DNA of 64,000 nt from Mycobacterium sherrisii (lineage in GTDB: Bacteria > Actinomycetota > Actinomycetes > Mycobacteriales > Mycobacteriaceae), in NCBI RefSeq assembly GCF_002102355.1, contig NZ_LQPT01000101.1, positions 124,001 through 188,000 on the forward strand, given 5' to 3'. Shown here in pieces: positions 1 through 9,744 of the stretch. The notes under the pieces were generated by a model. That model saw only the letters and a program-made list of their open reading frames with translations, was not told the origin of the DNA and made no database searches. Each line of letters opens with the position of its first letter. The stretch's first letter is position 1. A program made the position numbers and the translations under genes.

Positions 1-1
1 G

Positions 2-2470
2 ACCGCGGCGGGCGCCCAAAGTGCCGACGCCAAAGGCGCTTACGTACAGATCAACCTCGCCGGTAACCAGGGCACCACGCTGGCCAACGAGTCGGTGGAC
101 GCCGTTCGCAAGGTGATCGACGAGAACAAGGCACCGCCGGGCGTCAAGGCCTACGTCACCGGTCCCGCGGCGCTGTCCGACGACATGCATCTAATCGGTA
201 ACGCGAGCCTGGCCAAGATCACGCTGTTCACGCTGGGCGCCATCGCGATCATGCTGCTGCTGGTGTACCGGTCCGTCGTGACCACGTTGGTGCAGCTGTT
301 CATGACGTTCGTGGCGTTGGCCTGTTCCCGGGGTGTCGTTGCGGTCTTGGCGTATCACAACGCGTTTGGGCTCACCACGTTCGCAGCCAACATCCTGACC
401 ATGTTGGCCATCGCGGCCGGAACGGACTACGGGATCTTTTTGGTCGGGCGCTACCAAGAGGCGCTGCGCGCGGGTGAAGACCGAGAATCGGCGTATTACA
501 CCACGTTCAAGGGTGTGGCTCCGGTGGTCTTGGGCTCGGGGCTGACGATCGCCGGTGCCACCTACTGTCTGAGCTTCGCCCGGCTGCCGTGGTTCAACAC
601 CATGGGCGCACCGGTGGCGATCGGCATGCTGGTGGTGGTGCTGGCCGGGCTCACGCTGGGGCCGGCCGTGGTGTTCGTCGGCAGTCGCTTCCACCTGTTC
701 GAATCCAAGCGGGTGGCCAAACGAGGGCGGCTGTGGCGGCGGGTGGGCACGGCGGTAGTGCGTTGGCCCGCACCGGTTCTGGCGGTCAGCGGCGCCGTGG
801 TGCTGGTCGGCATGGTCGCCCTGCCGACCTACACGACGAGCTACAACGATCGCTTCTATCTACCCACCTCGGCGCCGTCCAACCAAGGTCAGGAGGCGGC
901 GAACCGGCACTTTTCCGAGGCGCGGATGAACCCCGATCTGCTGATGATCGAATCCGACCACGACATGCGCAACACCGCCGACATGCTGGTGTTGGACCGG
1001 GTCGCCAAAAACGAGATGCGCACGCTGGGCATCGCCATGGTCCAGGACATCACCAGGCCGCTGGGCATTCCCATCCAGCACAGCTCGATACCGTTCCAGA
1101 ACAGCATCCAAAGCCAGACGACCATGCAGAACATGGGCTTCCTCAAGGAGCGGATGAACGACATCCTCAGGATGGCCGACGATTTGCAGACCCAAATCGA
1201 CACCACGCAGCGCCAATACGAGGTGTCGCTGGATCTGGCCAACGCAGCCGAGGACAGCGCCAACACCACGGCGGTGACCTCGGAGATCACCGACAACCTA
1301 CGCAACCACATCGCGGATTTCGACGACACCTTCCGGCCGGTGCGCACCTACTTCTATTGGGAGAAGCACTGTTTCGACATCCCGTTGTGCTTCGGGCTGC
1401 GGTCCCTGTTCGACACGCTGGACGGCTTCGACCAACTCGCCGAGCAGTTCCACTATCTCACCACCGACATCAAGCACACCGCCAAGGCATCACGCGACCT
1501 GACGGCGCTATTCCCCACGCTGATCACCACGCTGAAGACCACCCGGGGCATCACGCTGACGCTCTACCAGACGTTCAAGGCGATGATCAACCAGATGGAG
1601 GCGATGAGCAACACCGCAATCGTGATGGGGCAGAGCTTCGATCAGTCCAAGAACGACGACTTCTTCTACCTGCCGCCCGAGGCGTTCGACAACCCCGACT
1701 TCCAGACCGGTCTGCGCATGTTCTTGTCGCCGGACGGGAAGTCGGCGCGGTTCTTCATCACCCATCAGGGCGATCCGATGACACCGGAAGGCATTTCGCG
1801 GGTCGACGCCGAACGCACGGCGGCGCAGGAGGCGTTGAAGCAGTCCTCGCTGTCGGATGCCCGGGTGTATCTCGGCGGAACGGCGGCGACCTTCCGGGAC
1901 ATGGCCGACGGCGAGAAGTATGACTTGATGATCGCGGTGGTATCGGCGCTGACGCTGATCTTCATGATCATGCTGCTGCTGACCCGCAGCGTGGTGGCCG
2001 CGCTGGTCATCGTCGGCACCGCGGCCAGCTCCATCGCCGCGTCATTCGGTCTGGCCGTACTCATTTGGCAGGATCTGTTCGGCATCAAGATCCACTGGAT
2101 CGTCGCCGCGCTCTCGGTGATCATCCTGTTGGCCGTCGGATCCGACTACAACCTGCTATTGGTCTCCCGGTTCCGGGAGGAGATCCATCACGGCCTCAAG
2201 ACCGGCATCATCCGCTCGATGGCGGGCACCGGTGGGGTGGTGACCGCCGCGGGCCTGGTGTTCGCGTTCACGATGGCGGCGATGCTGGGCAGCGACCTGC
2301 GGGTGCTGGGCCAGTTCGGCTCGACCGTGTGCATTGGTCTGCTGCTCGACACGCTGATCGTGCGCACGCTGTTGATGCCGTCGATCGCCACGCTGCTCGG
2401 CCGGTGGTTCTGGTGGCCGCAGGTCGTGCACCCACGCGGTGACCACGCCCGAAAGCCGGTGCCGGCCTAG
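2..2470 (+). CDS. MmpL family RND transporter, 3' part (5' end outside window)
   Basis: C-terminal 822 residues of an inner-membrane MmpL transporter, a proton-driven RND exporter of lipids or siderophores. The reading frame is open from base 2, so the first internal start (GTG at 95) is not the real start. The fragment starts in the first periplasmic domain, then has the first transmembrane bundle with an Asp-Tyr pair in AAGTDYGIFLVGRY, a long periplasmic loop rich in coiled-coil-like sequence with a CFDIPLCFG cysteine pair, and a second bundle with the matching Asp-Tyr pair in GSDYNLLLVSRF. In MmpL3 these Asp-Tyr pairs form the proton relay. The long loop and cysteine pair suggest the MmpL4/5 type rather than MmpL3; the substrate cannot be told. 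The stop codon overlaps that of the convergent degV gene by 4 bases. This gene is not beside degV in M. tuberculosis. Confidence 0.93.
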   Translation, partial: TAAGAQSADAKGAYVQINLAGNQGTTLANESVDAVRKVIDENKAPPGVKAYVTGPAALSDDMHLIGNASLAKITLFTLGAIAIMLLLVYRSVVTTLVQLFMTFVALACSRGVVAVLAYHNAFGLTTFAANILTMLAIAAGTDYGIFLVGRYQEALRAGEDRESAYYTTFKGVAPVVLGSGLTIAGATYCLSFARLPWFNTMGAPVAIGMLVVVLAGLTLGPAVVFVGSRFHLFESKRVAKRGRLWRRVGTAVVRWPAPVLAVSGAVVLVGMVALPTYTTSYNDRFYLPTSAPSNQGQEAANRHFSEARMNPDLLMIESDHDMRNTADMLVLDRVAKNEMRTLGIAMVQDITRPLGIPIQHSSIPFQNSIQSQTTMQNMGFLKERMNDILRMADDLQTQIDTTQRQYEVSLDLANAAEDSANTTAVTSEITDNLRNHIADFDDTFRPVRTYFYWEKHCFDIPLCFGLRSLFDTLDGFDQLAEQFHYLTTDIKHTAKASRDLTALFPTLITTLKTTRGITLTLYQTFKAMINQMEAMSNTAIVMGQSFDQSKNDDFFYLPPEAFDNPDFQTGLRMFLSPDGKSARFFITHQGDPMTPEGISRVDAERTAAQEALKQSSLSDARVYLGGTAATFRDMADGEKYDLMIAVVSALTLIFMIMLLLTRSVVAALVIVGTAASSIAASFGLAVLIWQDLFGIKIHWIVAALSVIILLAVGSDYNLLLVSRFREEIHHGLKTGIIRSMAGTGGVVTAAGLVFAFTMAAMLGSDLRVLGQFGSTVCIGLLLDTLIVRTLLMPSIATLLGRWFWWPQVVHPRGDHARKPVPA

Positions 2471-3300
2471 CGTTCTGGAGTTTCCAGGCAGACTGCGACG
2501 GCTCCGGGCCCGACGTGGATGCCCAGCACCGGCCCCAGCGAGGTGATGATGGCCGGCTCGCAGGCCGGCAACCGCTGGGCCAGTGCGACGGCGACTTCGC
2601 TGGCACCGTTGGGGTTCGCGACGTGGTGCACCGCCAGCGCGGCCGAACCCTCGCCGACAATCTCGCACACCTCGTCCAGCAAAGCCGCGGTCGCCTTGCT
2701 GATGGTCCGTACCCGTTGGGCCAGCACGAGTTTGCCGTCGTCGATGCGCAACAGCGGTTTCAGGGACAGCGCGGTGCCCAGCCATGCCTTGGCCCCCCCG
2801 ATGCGGCCGCTGCGCCGCAGGCTCTCCAGGCCGTGCACCACGATGAACGCATGACCGCGGCGTACCGACGAGTCCGCGGCGGCCACAACGGCGGTCAAGT
2901 CACCCCCATCCGCGGCGACCCGTGCGGCGGCCAGCGCCACGAAGCCGGTGCCCATGGCCGTCGACTTGGAGTCGATCACTCGCACTGCGGGACCCAGTTG
3001 AGCGGCGGCGCGTTCGGCCGCCCGGTAGGTGCCCGACAGCGCCGACGAGATGTGCACCGCCACCACCCCGTCGCCGCCGGAGTCGGCCAGCGCCTGACCG
3101 TATGCGGCGGCCAGTTCGGATGGGGTGGCCGCCGCGGTGGTGGCGTGGCGCAGGTAGACGTCGTCGGGGATTTCGTCGACACCGTCGCGCAGGTCATCGC
3201 CATCGAGCAGGATGTGCAGCGGGACAACGCGTATCGCCCACTTGTCGAGCAATTCGTCCGGAAGACGCGACGATGCGTCGGTCACCACCACGACGGTCAC
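2467..3300 (-). CDS. DegV family fatty-acid-binding protein (Rv2417c-like)
   Basis: 277-residue DegV-fold protein. Members bind a fatty acid between two domains; FakB relatives present it to a fatty acid kinase. Visible signatures are the N-terminal VVVVTDASSRLP strand-turn, the HISSALSGTY segment that lines the ligand head-group site, VIDSKSTAMGTG, and a C-terminal domain with LKPLLRIDDGKL. No fatty acid kinase (FakA) lies nearby, so the ligand and partner are open. It is the last gene of the nadD-rsfS-gpgP-octT-degV string, as in M. tuberculosis, separated from octT by about 50 bases that contain a decayed MIRU-like fragment. Start is GTG at 3300, directly giving the conserved first strand. 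Confidence 0.9.
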   Translation of the reverse strand: MTVVVVTDASSRLPDELLDKWAIRVVPLHILLDGDDLRDGVDEIPDDVYLRHATTAAATPSELAAAYGQALADSGGDGVVAVHISSALSGTYRAAERAAAQLGPAVRVIDSKSTAMGTGFVALAAARVAADGGDLTAVVAAADSSVRRGHAFIVVHGLESLRRSGRIGGAKAWLGTALSLKPLLRIDDGKLVLAQRVRTISKATAALLDEVCEIVGEGSAALAVHHVANPNGASEVAVALAQRLPACEPAIITSLGPVLGIHVGPGAVAVCLETPER

Positions 3301-3307
3301 GCCCGCC

Positions 3308-3345
3308 CCCCATCGCTTCGTCTTGCATCGTCGGCGGCGCGAATC
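3308..3345 (-). repeat. Degenerate MIRU-like fragment between octT and degV
   Basis: On the plus strand the stretch reads CATCGCTTCGTCTTGCATCG then TCGGCGGCGC, resembling the CATCGCTACGCTCTGCATCG core of the obg-proB element with a few changes. It sits in the short octT-degV spacer, the typical place for MIRUs (between consecutive genes of an operon). Confidence 0.55.
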
Positions 3346-3349
3346 ACGG

Positions 3350-4258
3350 TCAACCGCGCGGCTTCTCGCCGGCGAGGCCGGCTTGATTGCGCGGCTTCTC
3401 CCCCTCGCGCTGCGCGCTCTGCATCGTGGCGGCGGCGGCCTGATTGCGCGGCTCCTCCCCCTCGCGCTGCGCGCTCTGCATCGTCGCCGCGCCGGCCTGA
3501 TCGCGCGGCTCCTCCCCCTCGCGCTGCGCGCTCTGCATCGTCGCCGCGCCGGCCTCGGCGAGCGCCTTGAGCATCAGCTCGGCTACCGCCTGGTGCGCCT
3601 CGAAATTCCAGTGGATCCCGTCCGGGTTACCACAACCACTCATAACCTGCTCGGCCACAGCGGCTTTCAGATCCACCAGGGGAACATCGTGATGCTGCGC
3701 CCATTCGGTGATCGCCGCCGCGGTGGCGGCGCGGCCGTGATGGGCCTTGCCGTACGTCTCGGCGATATGGACCGAGGGCAGCGACGCCACAATCGGAATG
3801 CCCGGCCTGTTGAAATCGATTGCGCCACGGGTCTGTTCGAGATACTCGGCACTCAGGTGCGGCGGCAGCGCGGCCCTGGCCACCGGCGACAGCCTGGGTT
3901 GCAGCCAGCCGTAGCCGTCGCGCACCCAGCGCCGCAGCCGGGGTGGGCGGACGTAGCGGATCAGCTCGCGCAGCGCCGTCGGCAGCACCGACGGCAGCGA
4001 ATCCATTCCGCCGGTCGCGAATATCACCGCGCCGGCTTTGGGCAGCGCGGCCCAGGCTCGCGGATCCTGCGTCGCGGCCCACCACACGTCTCGACACGTC
4101 CAGCCGATCCGACCGATCAGTTCGACATCCCAATCCAATTGGGCACCAACGATATTGGGCCATATTCGCGGATCGTCGGCGGGCAGGCCGCCAGTCGGGC
4201 CGTAGTAGGCCAGCGAGTCGGCGAAGACCAGCAGGGTCGGTCGTACGTCAACAGACAT
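3350..4258 (-). CDS. octT: OctT, diglucosylglycerate octanoyltransferase (Rv2418c-like) with repeat-derived C-terminal tail
   Basis: 302-residue SGNH/GDSL-fold acyltransferase. OctT transfers octanoate to diglucosylglycerate, an early intermediate of methylglucose lipopolysaccharide. The nucleophile motif is FADSLAYYG (Ser15), an Asn/Gly block lies in GRIGWTCRD and FATGGMDS, and the Asp-His pair is [10 protein letters not shown] near residue 230. The start ATG at 4258 lies 5 bases after the gpgP stop, so the two are translationally linked; a longer open frame upstream only shadows gpgP. The C-terminal about 65 residues are three 19-residue repeats ([19 protein letters not shown] and variants) plus a partial fourth, encoded by 57-bp tandem repeats that resemble the MIRU element between obg and proB. 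The tail is hydrophilic and probably disordered; it looks like a repeat that invaded the 3' end of the gene. Confidence 0.9.
   Translation of the reverse strand: MSVDVRPTLLVFADSLAYYGPTGGLPADDPRIWPNIVGAQLDWDVELIGRIGWTCRDVWWAATQDPRAWAALPKAGAVIFATGGMDSLPSVLPTALRELIRYVRPPRLRRWVRDGYGWLQPRLSPVARAALPPHLSAEYLEQTRGAIDFNRPGIPIVASLPSVHIAETYGKAHHGRAATAAAITEWAQHHDVPLVDLKAAVAEQVMSGCGNPDGIHWNFEAHQAVAELMLKALAEAGAATMQSAQREGEEPRDQAGAATMQSAQREGEEPRNQAAAATMQSAQREGEKPRNQAGLAGEKPRG
3382..3552 (-). repeat. Three 57-bp tandem repeats, MIRU-like, inside the octT 3' end
   Basis: Three near-identical 57-bp units (3382-3438, 3439-3495, 3496-3552) in frame with octT. On the minus strand each unit contains GACGATGCAGAGCG followed by a GAGG(G)GGAGGAG-type stretch, matching the order of motifs in the single MIRU-like element at 28806-28862. 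A partial fourth unit lies at about 3353-3381. Units differ from each other by only a few bases, which suggests recent duplication or copy-number variability. Confidence 0.85.
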
Positions 4259-4263
4259 CGTTT

Positions 4264-4923
4264 TCAGCCCTGCGCCGAAGCATTCCACACGTCCAGGCGC
4301 CACCGAATGCTGTTGAACTCGGCGTCGCCATCGGGAGAGTGGCCGGAGAGCTGCACCCAGCTGGCATTGCCCATGCCGCCCAGGATCGGCCAGTTGGCGA
4401 TCGGAAGCCGCAGCAGCGCAGCCGATAACGCGGCGATGAGACCGCCGTGGGCGACCAGCACCACCGGTCGGTCCGGTTCGGCGGCGTCCCCCCAGTCCGA
4501 TTCGCCGGCCACCAGCTCGGCGACCAGCGGCACGCTGCGCGCGGCGACGTCGACCCTGCTCTCGCCGCCGTGCGGCGCCCAGGTGGCGTCCTCCCGCCAA
4601 GTGATCCGCGCGCCCGGTGCCTGCGCATCAACCTCGCTGTGGGTCAGGCCTTGCCAGTCGCCCAGGTGCGTCTCGCGCAGCCGCTCGTCCACCCGCACCT
4701 GCAGCCCGGTCCGCTCCCCCAGCGTGGTCGCGGTGTCGTAGGCGCGATGCAAATCGGACGACACGATCAGCATCGGTTGCAACTTTCCCAGCACCTCGGC
4801 GGCCGCGACCGCCTGAGCCCTGCCGAGTTCGGTGAGCGCGGAGTCCAGCTGACCCTGCATCCGGCTGCCGGCGTTGAAGTCGGTTTGCCCATGCCGCAAC
4901 ATAATTAGCCGCCGGATACTCAT
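4264..4923 (-). CDS. gpgP: Glucosyl-3-phosphoglycerate phosphatase (Rv2419c-like)
   Basis: 219-residue histidine phosphatase (phosphoglycerate-mutase superfamily). It removes the phosphate of glucosyl-3-phosphoglycerate to give glucosylglycerate, the second step of methylglucose lipopolysaccharide synthesis. The catalytic phospho-acceptor motif LRHGQTDFN is at residues 9-17; the second Arg ([11 protein letters not shown]), the Glu of [12 protein letters not shown] and the second His of [10 protein letters not shown] complete the active site. The start ATG overlaps the rsfS stop (ATGA at 4920-4923), and octT follows after 5 bases. Length and context match the M. tuberculosis enzyme. Confidence 0.93.
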   Translation of the reverse strand: MSIRRLIMLRHGQTDFNAGSRMQGQLDSALTELGRAQAVAAAEVLGKLQPMLIVSSDLHRAYDTATTLGERTGLQVRVDERLRETHLGDWQGLTHSEVDAQAPGARITWREDATWAPHGGESRVDVAARSVPLVAELVAGESDWGDAAEPDRPVVLVAHGGLIAALSAALLRLPIANWPILGGMGNASWVQLSGHSPDGDAEFNSIRWRLDVWNASAQG

Positions 4924-5303
4924 TTTGCGCTGTCCTGATCGCTGTCGTCGATCTCGACCGGCAGGACCGGGCAGTCACCCCACAAGCGATCCAAGGCGTA
5001 GAAGTTGCGATCGTCCTGGTGCTGGATGTGCACGACGATGTCGCGGTAGTCCAGCAGCGTCCAGCGACCCTCTCGGGCGCCCTCCCGGCGCGCCGGCTTG
5101 TAGCCGGACTTCAGCATCTTTTCTTCGACCTCGTCGACGATCGCGTTGACCTGCCGCTCATTGGACGCCGACGCGATGACGAAACAGTCCGTGATGACCA
5201 GCTGCCCGGAGACGTCGATGACGACGACATCGTTGGCGAGCTTGGCGGCCGCGGCGTTGGCCGCGATGGTGGCCATCTCGATGGCTTCCGGCGTGGCGCT
5301 CAT
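4920..5303 (-). CDS. rsfS: Ribosome silencing factor RsfS (DUF143)
   Basis: 127-residue RsfS/Iojap protein. It binds ribosomal protein L14 and blocks joining of the 30S and 50S subunits when nutrients are limiting. Family features are [31 protein letters not shown] near the N-terminus, [14 protein letters not shown] and the [12 protein letters not shown]-terminal block. The start ATG at 5303 overlaps the nadD stop (ATGA), and its stop overlaps the gpgP start in the same manner. The longer open frame upstream of 5303 is a shadow of nadD. The nadD-rsfS pairing is conserved across bacteria. Confidence 0.95.
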   Translation of the reverse strand: MSATPEAIEMATIAANAAAAKLANDVVVIDVSGQLVITDCFVIASASNERQVNAIVDEVEEKMLKSGYKPARREGAREGRWTLLDYRDIVVHIQHQDDRNFYALDRLWGDCPVLPVEIDDSDQDSAK

Positions 5304-5968
5304 GTGCCATTGCCCGCCGCGAGGCTGGACTGGGTGGCGTCGAGATCGTCGCCCACGGGTTCGCGATAGAGCCGGCGCTTGGAGACGTATTGCACGACGC
5401 CGTCGGGCATCAGGTACCACAGCGGCCGGCGCTGGGCGGCACGCTTGCGGCAATCGGTCGACGAGATGGCCAGCGCCGGAATTTCGACCAGGGCGAGGGC
5501 ATCCTGGGCCAGCTCCCCGAGTGCGTCGGTGATGTGCTCGCGGCGCAAGTCGTAGCCGGGCCGGCTGACGCCGATGAACCGCGCCAGGTCGAACAGCATC
5601 TCCCAGCCCTGCCAGGACAGGATGGAGGACAGCGCGTCGGCGCCGGTGATGAAGAACAGCTCGGCGTCCGGGTTGAGCGCGTGTAGATCCTGCAGGGTGT
5701 CCTTGGTGTAGGTGGGTCCGCCGCGGTCGATGTCGACGCGGCTGACCGAGAACCGCGGATTGGACGCCGTCGCGATCACCGTCATCAGGTACCGGTCCTC
5801 GGCCGCGGAAACGTTGCGGGACTTCTGCCACGGCTGTCCGCTGGGCACGAATACCACTTCGTCGAGGTCGAACAGGTCGGCCACCTCGCTGGCGGCAACC
5901 AGATGCCCGTAATGGATGGGATCGAATGTCCCACCCATCACTCCGAGCCGGCGACGGGGTTTTTGCAC
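5300..5968 (-). CDS. nadD: Nicotinate-nucleotide adenylyltransferase
   Basis: 222-residue NadD, which makes deamido-NAD from nicotinate mononucleotide and ATP, an essential step in NAD synthesis that feeds NadE (19251-21293). Nucleotidyltransferase motif [11 protein letters not shown] at residues 12-22; the C-terminal ATP-binding motif appears as ISSTDCRKR, with the conserved ISST. Start is GTG at 5968, placing the motif at the normal distance from the N-terminus. The first gene of the string nadD-rsfS-gpgP-octT-degV; rsfS starts inside its stop codon. Confidence 0.95.
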   Translation of the reverse strand: MQKPRRRLGVMGGTFDPIHYGHLVAASEVADLFDLDEVVFVPSGQPWQKSRNVSAAEDRYLMTVIATASNPRFSVSRVDIDRGGPTYTKDTLQDLHALNPDAELFFITGADALSSILSWQGWEMLFDLARFIGVSRPGYDLRREHITDALGELAQDALALVEIPALAISSTDCRKRAAQRRPLWYLMPDGVVQYVSKRRLYREPVGDDLDATQSSLAAGNGT

Positions 5969-6112
5969 GATGTGCCAGCTTACCGGGCCGCTCGCGGCGC
6001 CCGCCCGGCCGGCAGTTGCCGCGCCGTGCTCACCGCGCCCCCTCAGTCCCGTCCCGGACGCCCACGGACGAATTGCGGGCGATTTTGCTGCGCAGCACCC
6101 ACACTCGGCGGC

Positions 6113-7567
6113 TCACACCGGCAGCAGTTGGTCGATCACCGTCGCGAGCTGCTTGGCGGATCGGCATTCGTGCATGGTGATCACCTCTTCGTAGCGCGGC
6201 ACCGCCGAGTCGCCGCTGCCCCACAGGTGACGGGGCTCGGGATTGAGCCAGTGGGCGTGCCGGGCGGCGGTGACCATATCGGAGAGGACGTCGAGGGCCG
6301 GGTCGCGGTAGTTGGTGCGCCCGTCGCCGAGCACCAACAACGAGCTGCGCGGCGACAGCACATTCGGATTGGCCTGCACGAACGAGACGAACGCATTGCC
6401 GTAGTCGGAGTGCCCGTCGCGGCTGTATACCCCGGCTTCGCGGGTGATCCGCTGAATCGCCACGGCCAGATCGCATTCCGGGCCGAACATGTGCGTCACC
6501 TCGTCGGTGGTGTCGATGAAGGCGAACACCCGTACTCGGGAGAACTGTTGGCGCAGCGCGTGCACCAGCAGCAGGGTGAAATGACTGAAACCAGCCACCG
6601 AGCCGGACACGTCGCACAGCACCACCAGTTCCGGCCGCGCCGGGCGCGGTTTGGCCAAAACCACGTCGATCGGTACCCCGCCGGTGGACATCGACTTGCG
6701 CAATGTCTTTCGCAGATCGATGGTCCCGGCGCGGCTACGACGCCGGCGCGCCGCCAGCCGGGTGGCCAGGGTGCGTGCCAGCGGCGCCACCACCCGCTGC
6801 ATCTGGCGCAGCTGGTCGCCGGAGGCCCGCAGAAACTCGACGTTCTCGGAAAGCTGTGGGATGCCGTACATCTGGACGTGGTCGCGCCCTAGCTGCTCGG
6901 CGGTGCGCCGCTTGGTCTCGGCGTCGACCAGCTTGCGCAACTGGGTAATCCGCTGCGCTGCAAGTGCTTTGGCGATCTGTTCCTGGGTAGGGGTCGGTTC
7001 GTCGTAAGGGGCCAGCAGGCCCGCGAGCAACTTGCCCTCCAGCTCGTCGAGCGCCATCGCCTTGAGGGCCTGATACGACGAGAACGACGGACCGCGACTG
7101 GAGCTGTACTTGCCGTAGGCCTCGACGATCCGCGCGATCATCGCGACGAGTCGCTGGTCCAGGTCGGCCAGGTCCTCGTTCTGGGTGAGTAGGTCGAGCA
7201 GCATCTGCCGCATCGCCTCGACATCGTCGGGCGGCAGGGCGTCGCCGTCGGAGCCCGAATCGCCCGCCTCGTCCGCCTCGTCCATGACGACGGCGCGCGC
7301 ACCCATCGCCGCGGGGAACCACAGGTCGAACATCGCGTCGTAGGTCTCGCGGTGGTCGGGCTGGCGCAGCACCGCGCAGGCGATGCCTTCGCGCAGCACG
7401 TTGCGGTTACTCAGGCCGAGCGTGGCCATCACCCGTCCGGCGTCCACCGTCTCCGATGGGCCTACCGAAATCCCCACCCCGCGAAGCGCTTCCACGAAGC
7501 CGACCAGGTGACCGGGCAACCCGTGTGGGGCCAGGGGCCGGGAAGGGCGGACGCGGCGCGGGGGCAT
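6113..7567 (-). CDS. VWA-domain protein, CoxE-like (Rv2425c-like)
   Basis: 484-residue VWA-containing protein, the usual partner of a MoxR AAA+ ATPase. The N-terminal half is helical (about residues 1-260, including an acidic DEADEAGDSGSD linker); the C-terminal half is a von Willebrand A domain with the MIDAS motif DVSGSV and later a TNYRDP metal-site loop. MoxR/VWA pairs act as metal-insertion or chaperone modules for a protein target, which cannot be identified here. Start ATG at 7567 shares one base with the moxR stop (TGATG), so the pair is translationally coupled. Open frame upstream of 7567 is a shadow of moxR. Confidence 0.9.
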   Translation of the reverse strand: MPPRRVRPSRPLAPHGLPGHLVGFVEALRGVGISVGPSETVDAGRVMATLGLSNRNVLREGIACAVLRQPDHRETYDAMFDLWFPAAMGARAVVMDEADEAGDSGSDGDALPPDDVEAMRQMLLDLLTQNEDLADLDQRLVAMIARIVEAYGKYSSSRGPSFSSYQALKAMALDELEGKLLAGLLAPYDEPTPTQEQIAKALAAQRITQLRKLVDAETKRRTAEQLGRDHVQMYGIPQLSENVEFLRASGDQLRQMQRVVAPLARTLATRLAARRRRSRAGTIDLRKTLRKSMSTGGVPIDVVLAKPRPARPELVVLCDVSGSVAGFSHFTLLLVHALRQQFSRVRVFAFIDTTDEVTHMFGPECDLAVAIQRITREAGVYSRDGHSDYGNAFVSFVQANPNVLSPRSSLLVLGDGRTNYRDPALDVLSDMVTAARHAHWLNPEPRHLWGSGDSAVPRYEEVITMHECRSAKQLATVIDQLLPV

Positions 7568-8442
7568 CAGTTCAGCCTTAACTCTCCAGCGGCGCGTTGC
7601 TGATCCGATTGGTGTTTGAGGACCACGCCCAGCGTCTGGGCGACGACGGCATCGTCGATGGTGTCCATCCCCAGTGCCAGCAGGGTGCGGCCCCAGTCGA
7701 TGGTCTCGGCGATCGACGGCACCTTCTTGAGCTGCATGCCCCGCATGACACCGATGATGCGCACCAGCTCCTCGGCCAGATGGGCGGGCAACTCGGGCAC
7801 CCGGGACAACAGGATGCGGCGTTCCAGGTCGGGTGTCGGGAAGTCGATGTGCAGGAACAGGCAACGACGCTTGAGCGCCTCCGACAGTTCGCGGGTGGCG
7901 TTGGAGGTCAACACCACCAGCGGCGTCCGTTCGGCGGTGATGGTGCCCAGCTCGGGAACGGTCACCGCGAAATCGGACAACACCTCCAACAGCAAGCCCT
8001 CGATTTCGATATCGGCCTTGTCGGTCTCGTCGATCAGCAGCACGGTCGGCTCGGTGCGCCGGATGGCGGTCAGCAACGGACGCTGCAGCAGGAACTCCTC
8101 GCTGAACACGTCGTCCTTGGTCTGATCCCAGTCACCCGAGCCGGCCTGGATCCGCAGGATCTGCTTGGCGTGGTTCCACTCGTAGAGGGCGCGGGCCTCG
8201 TCGACACCCTCGTAGCACTGCAGCCGCACCAGACCCGAGTCGGTGGCCTGCGCGATGGCGCGCGCCAGCTCCGTCTTGCCCACCCCCGCGGGCCCCTCCA
8301 CCAGCAGCGGCTTGCCCAGCCGATCCGCCAGAAACACCGCGGTCGCGGTGGCGGTGTCGGGCAGGTAGCCGGTCTCGGCCAACCGCCGCGAGACGTCGGC
8401 GATGTCGGCGAACAGCGGAGTCGACCTGGCGGGCACGCTCAC
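7567..8442 (-). CDS. MoxR-family AAA+ ATPase (Rv2426c-like)
   Basis: 291-residue MoxR-type AAA+ ATPase. Walker A is EGPAGVGKTELA (about residue 50), Walker B VLLIDETDKAD, sensor-1 in VLTSNATRELSEA and an arginine-rich LKRRCLFLHIDFP. MoxR ATPases work with VWA proteins to remodel or insert cofactors into partners; the partner gene follows with a TGATG overlap. GTG start at 8442 is preceded by AGGAG about 10 bases upstream. It lies 30 bases downstream of proA, so it may be co-transcribed with it. Confidence 0.93.
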   Translation of the reverse strand: MSVPARSTPLFADIADVSRRLAETGYLPDTATATAVFLADRLGKPLLVEGPAGVGKTELARAIAQATDSGLVRLQCYEGVDEARALYEWNHAKQILRIQAGSGDWDQTKDDVFSEEFLLQRPLLTAIRRTEPTVLLIDETDKADIEIEGLLLEVLSDFAVTVPELGTITAERTPLVVLTSNATRELSEALKRRCLFLHIDFPTPDLERRILLSRVPELPAHLAEELVRIIGVMRGMQLKKVPSIAETIDWGRTLLALGMDTIDDAVVAQTLGVVLKHQSDQQRAAGELRLN

Positions 8443-8472
8443 AATCTCAGTTCTCCTAAAACTAGATCGGGG

Positions 8473-9732
8473 TCAGGCCGGGCGAACCTGGCCGTCTCCC
8501 CACGCGATCCATTTGGTCGAGGTCAGTTCCGGCAGACCCATCGGACCGCGGGCATGCAGTTTCTGGGTCGAGATACCGATCTCGGCGCCGAAACCGAATT
8601 GCTCGCCGTCGGTAAAACCGGTCGACGCGTTGACCATCACCGCGGCCGCATCGACCCCGTCGGTAAACCGTTGCGCCGCAGCCATATTGTCGGTCACGAT
8701 GGCCTCGGTGTGTCCGGTCCCGTATTCGTTGATGTGGGCGATCGCGGCGTCCACGCCGTCGACCACCGTCACCGCGATGTCCATCGACAGGTATTCGCGG
8801 CGCAGGTCGTCCTCGCTCGGCGCCTCGAGCAATCCGCCGTGCACGGTCACGCCGGCGTCCTGCAGCGCCGCCACCAGTCGGGGCACCGCATGCGCGGCGA
8901 TCGCCCGGTCCACCAACAACGTCTCGGCGGCGTTGCACACGCTGGGCCGCCGGGTCTTGGAGTTGAGCAGGATCCGCTCGGCCACATCCAAATCCGCACC
9001 GCCGTCGACGTAGACGTGGCAGTTGCCGACACCGGTCTCGATGGTGGGCACCTGCGCGTCGCGCACCACCGCCTCGATCAGGCTGGCGCCGCCGCGGGGG
9101 ATCACCACATCGACCAAGCCGCGCGCCTGGATCAGGTGCGTGACCGTGGACCGGTCGTCGGCGCAGAGCAGTTGGACGGCGTCGGCGGGCAGGTCTTCGC
9201 TGGCCAGCGACGAACGCAGCACCTCGACCAGCGCCTGGTTGGATCGCGCCGCGGACGAACTGCCGCGCAGCAGCACGGCATTGCCCGACTTCAGCGCCAG
9301 ACCGAAGGCGTCGACGGTGACATTGGGCCGGCCCTCGTAGATCATTCCGACCACGCCGAGCGGAACTCGCTGCTGGCGCAGCTGCAGCCCGTTGGGCAGG
9401 GTGTAGCCGCGCAGCACCTCGCCGATCGGGTCGGGCAGCCCCGCCACCTGGCGCAAACCGGCCGCGATGCCGTCCACCCGCGTGGCGTCCAGCGCCAGCC
9501 GGTCCAGCATCGCGTCGGACGTCCCCGCGGCCCGGGCCGCATTGAGGTCGTCGACGTTGGCGGCCAGGATCTGCCGGGTGTTTGCGGTGATCGCATTGGC
9601 GGCGGAGTGCAGCGCCTGGTCCTTGGCCACCGTCGGCAACAACGCCAGCGCACGGGACGCGATGCGGGCGCGGCGGGCGGCGGCGTGAACCTCCTGACGT
9701 AGGTCAGGGCGCGACGGTGCTTGCAGACTCAT
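8473..9732 (-). CDS. proA: Gamma-glutamyl phosphate reductase
   Basis: 419-residue ProA, which reduces glutamyl-5-phosphate to glutamate-5-semialdehyde with NADPH, the second step of proline synthesis; ProB is encoded at 27706-28809. It is an aldehyde-dehydrogenase-fold enzyme: [18 protein letters not shown] cofactor region, [23 protein letters not shown], and catalytic Cys in [12 protein letters not shown]. The ATG at 9732 has a perfect TANNNT -10 (TACCCT) 6 bases upstream, indicating a leaderless mRNA; the open frame further upstream is therefore not translated. Confidence 0.95.
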   Translation of the reverse strand: MSLQAPSRPDLRQEVHAAARRARIASRALALLPTVAKDQALHSAANAITANTRQILAANVDDLNAARAAGTSDAMLDRLALDATRVDGIAAGLRQVAGLPDPIGEVLRGYTLPNGLQLRQQRVPLGVVGMIYEGRPNVTVDAFGLALKSGNAVLLRGSSSAARSNQALVEVLRSSLASEDLPADAVQLLCADDRSTVTHLIQARGLVDVVIPRGGASLIEAVVRDAQVPTIETGVGNCHVYVDGGADLDVAERILLNSKTRRPSVCNAAETLLVDRAIAAHAVPRLVAALQDAGVTVHGGLLEAPSEDDLRREYLSMDIAVTVVDGVDAAIAHINEYGTGHTEAIVTDNMAAAQRFTDGVDAAAVMVNASTGFTDGEQFGFGAEIGISTQKLHARGPMGLPELTSTKWIAWGDGQVRPA

Positions 9733-9738
9733 CGATCC

Positions 9739-9744
9739 AGGGTA
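9739..9744 (-). promoter_or_regulatory. -10 element for leaderless proA
   Basis: TACCCT on the minus strand, 6 bases before the proA ATG at 9732, with no ribosome binding site between them. Confidence 0.55.

Noticed and set aside
3382-3552. CRISPR-like array in octT
   Set aside because: Units are contiguous without unique spacers and are in frame with a coding gene.
7597-9702. Long plus-strand frame opposite moxR and proA
   Set aside because: His/Gln/Gly-rich antisense translation typical of high-GC coding shadows; both minus genes have full catalytic motifs.
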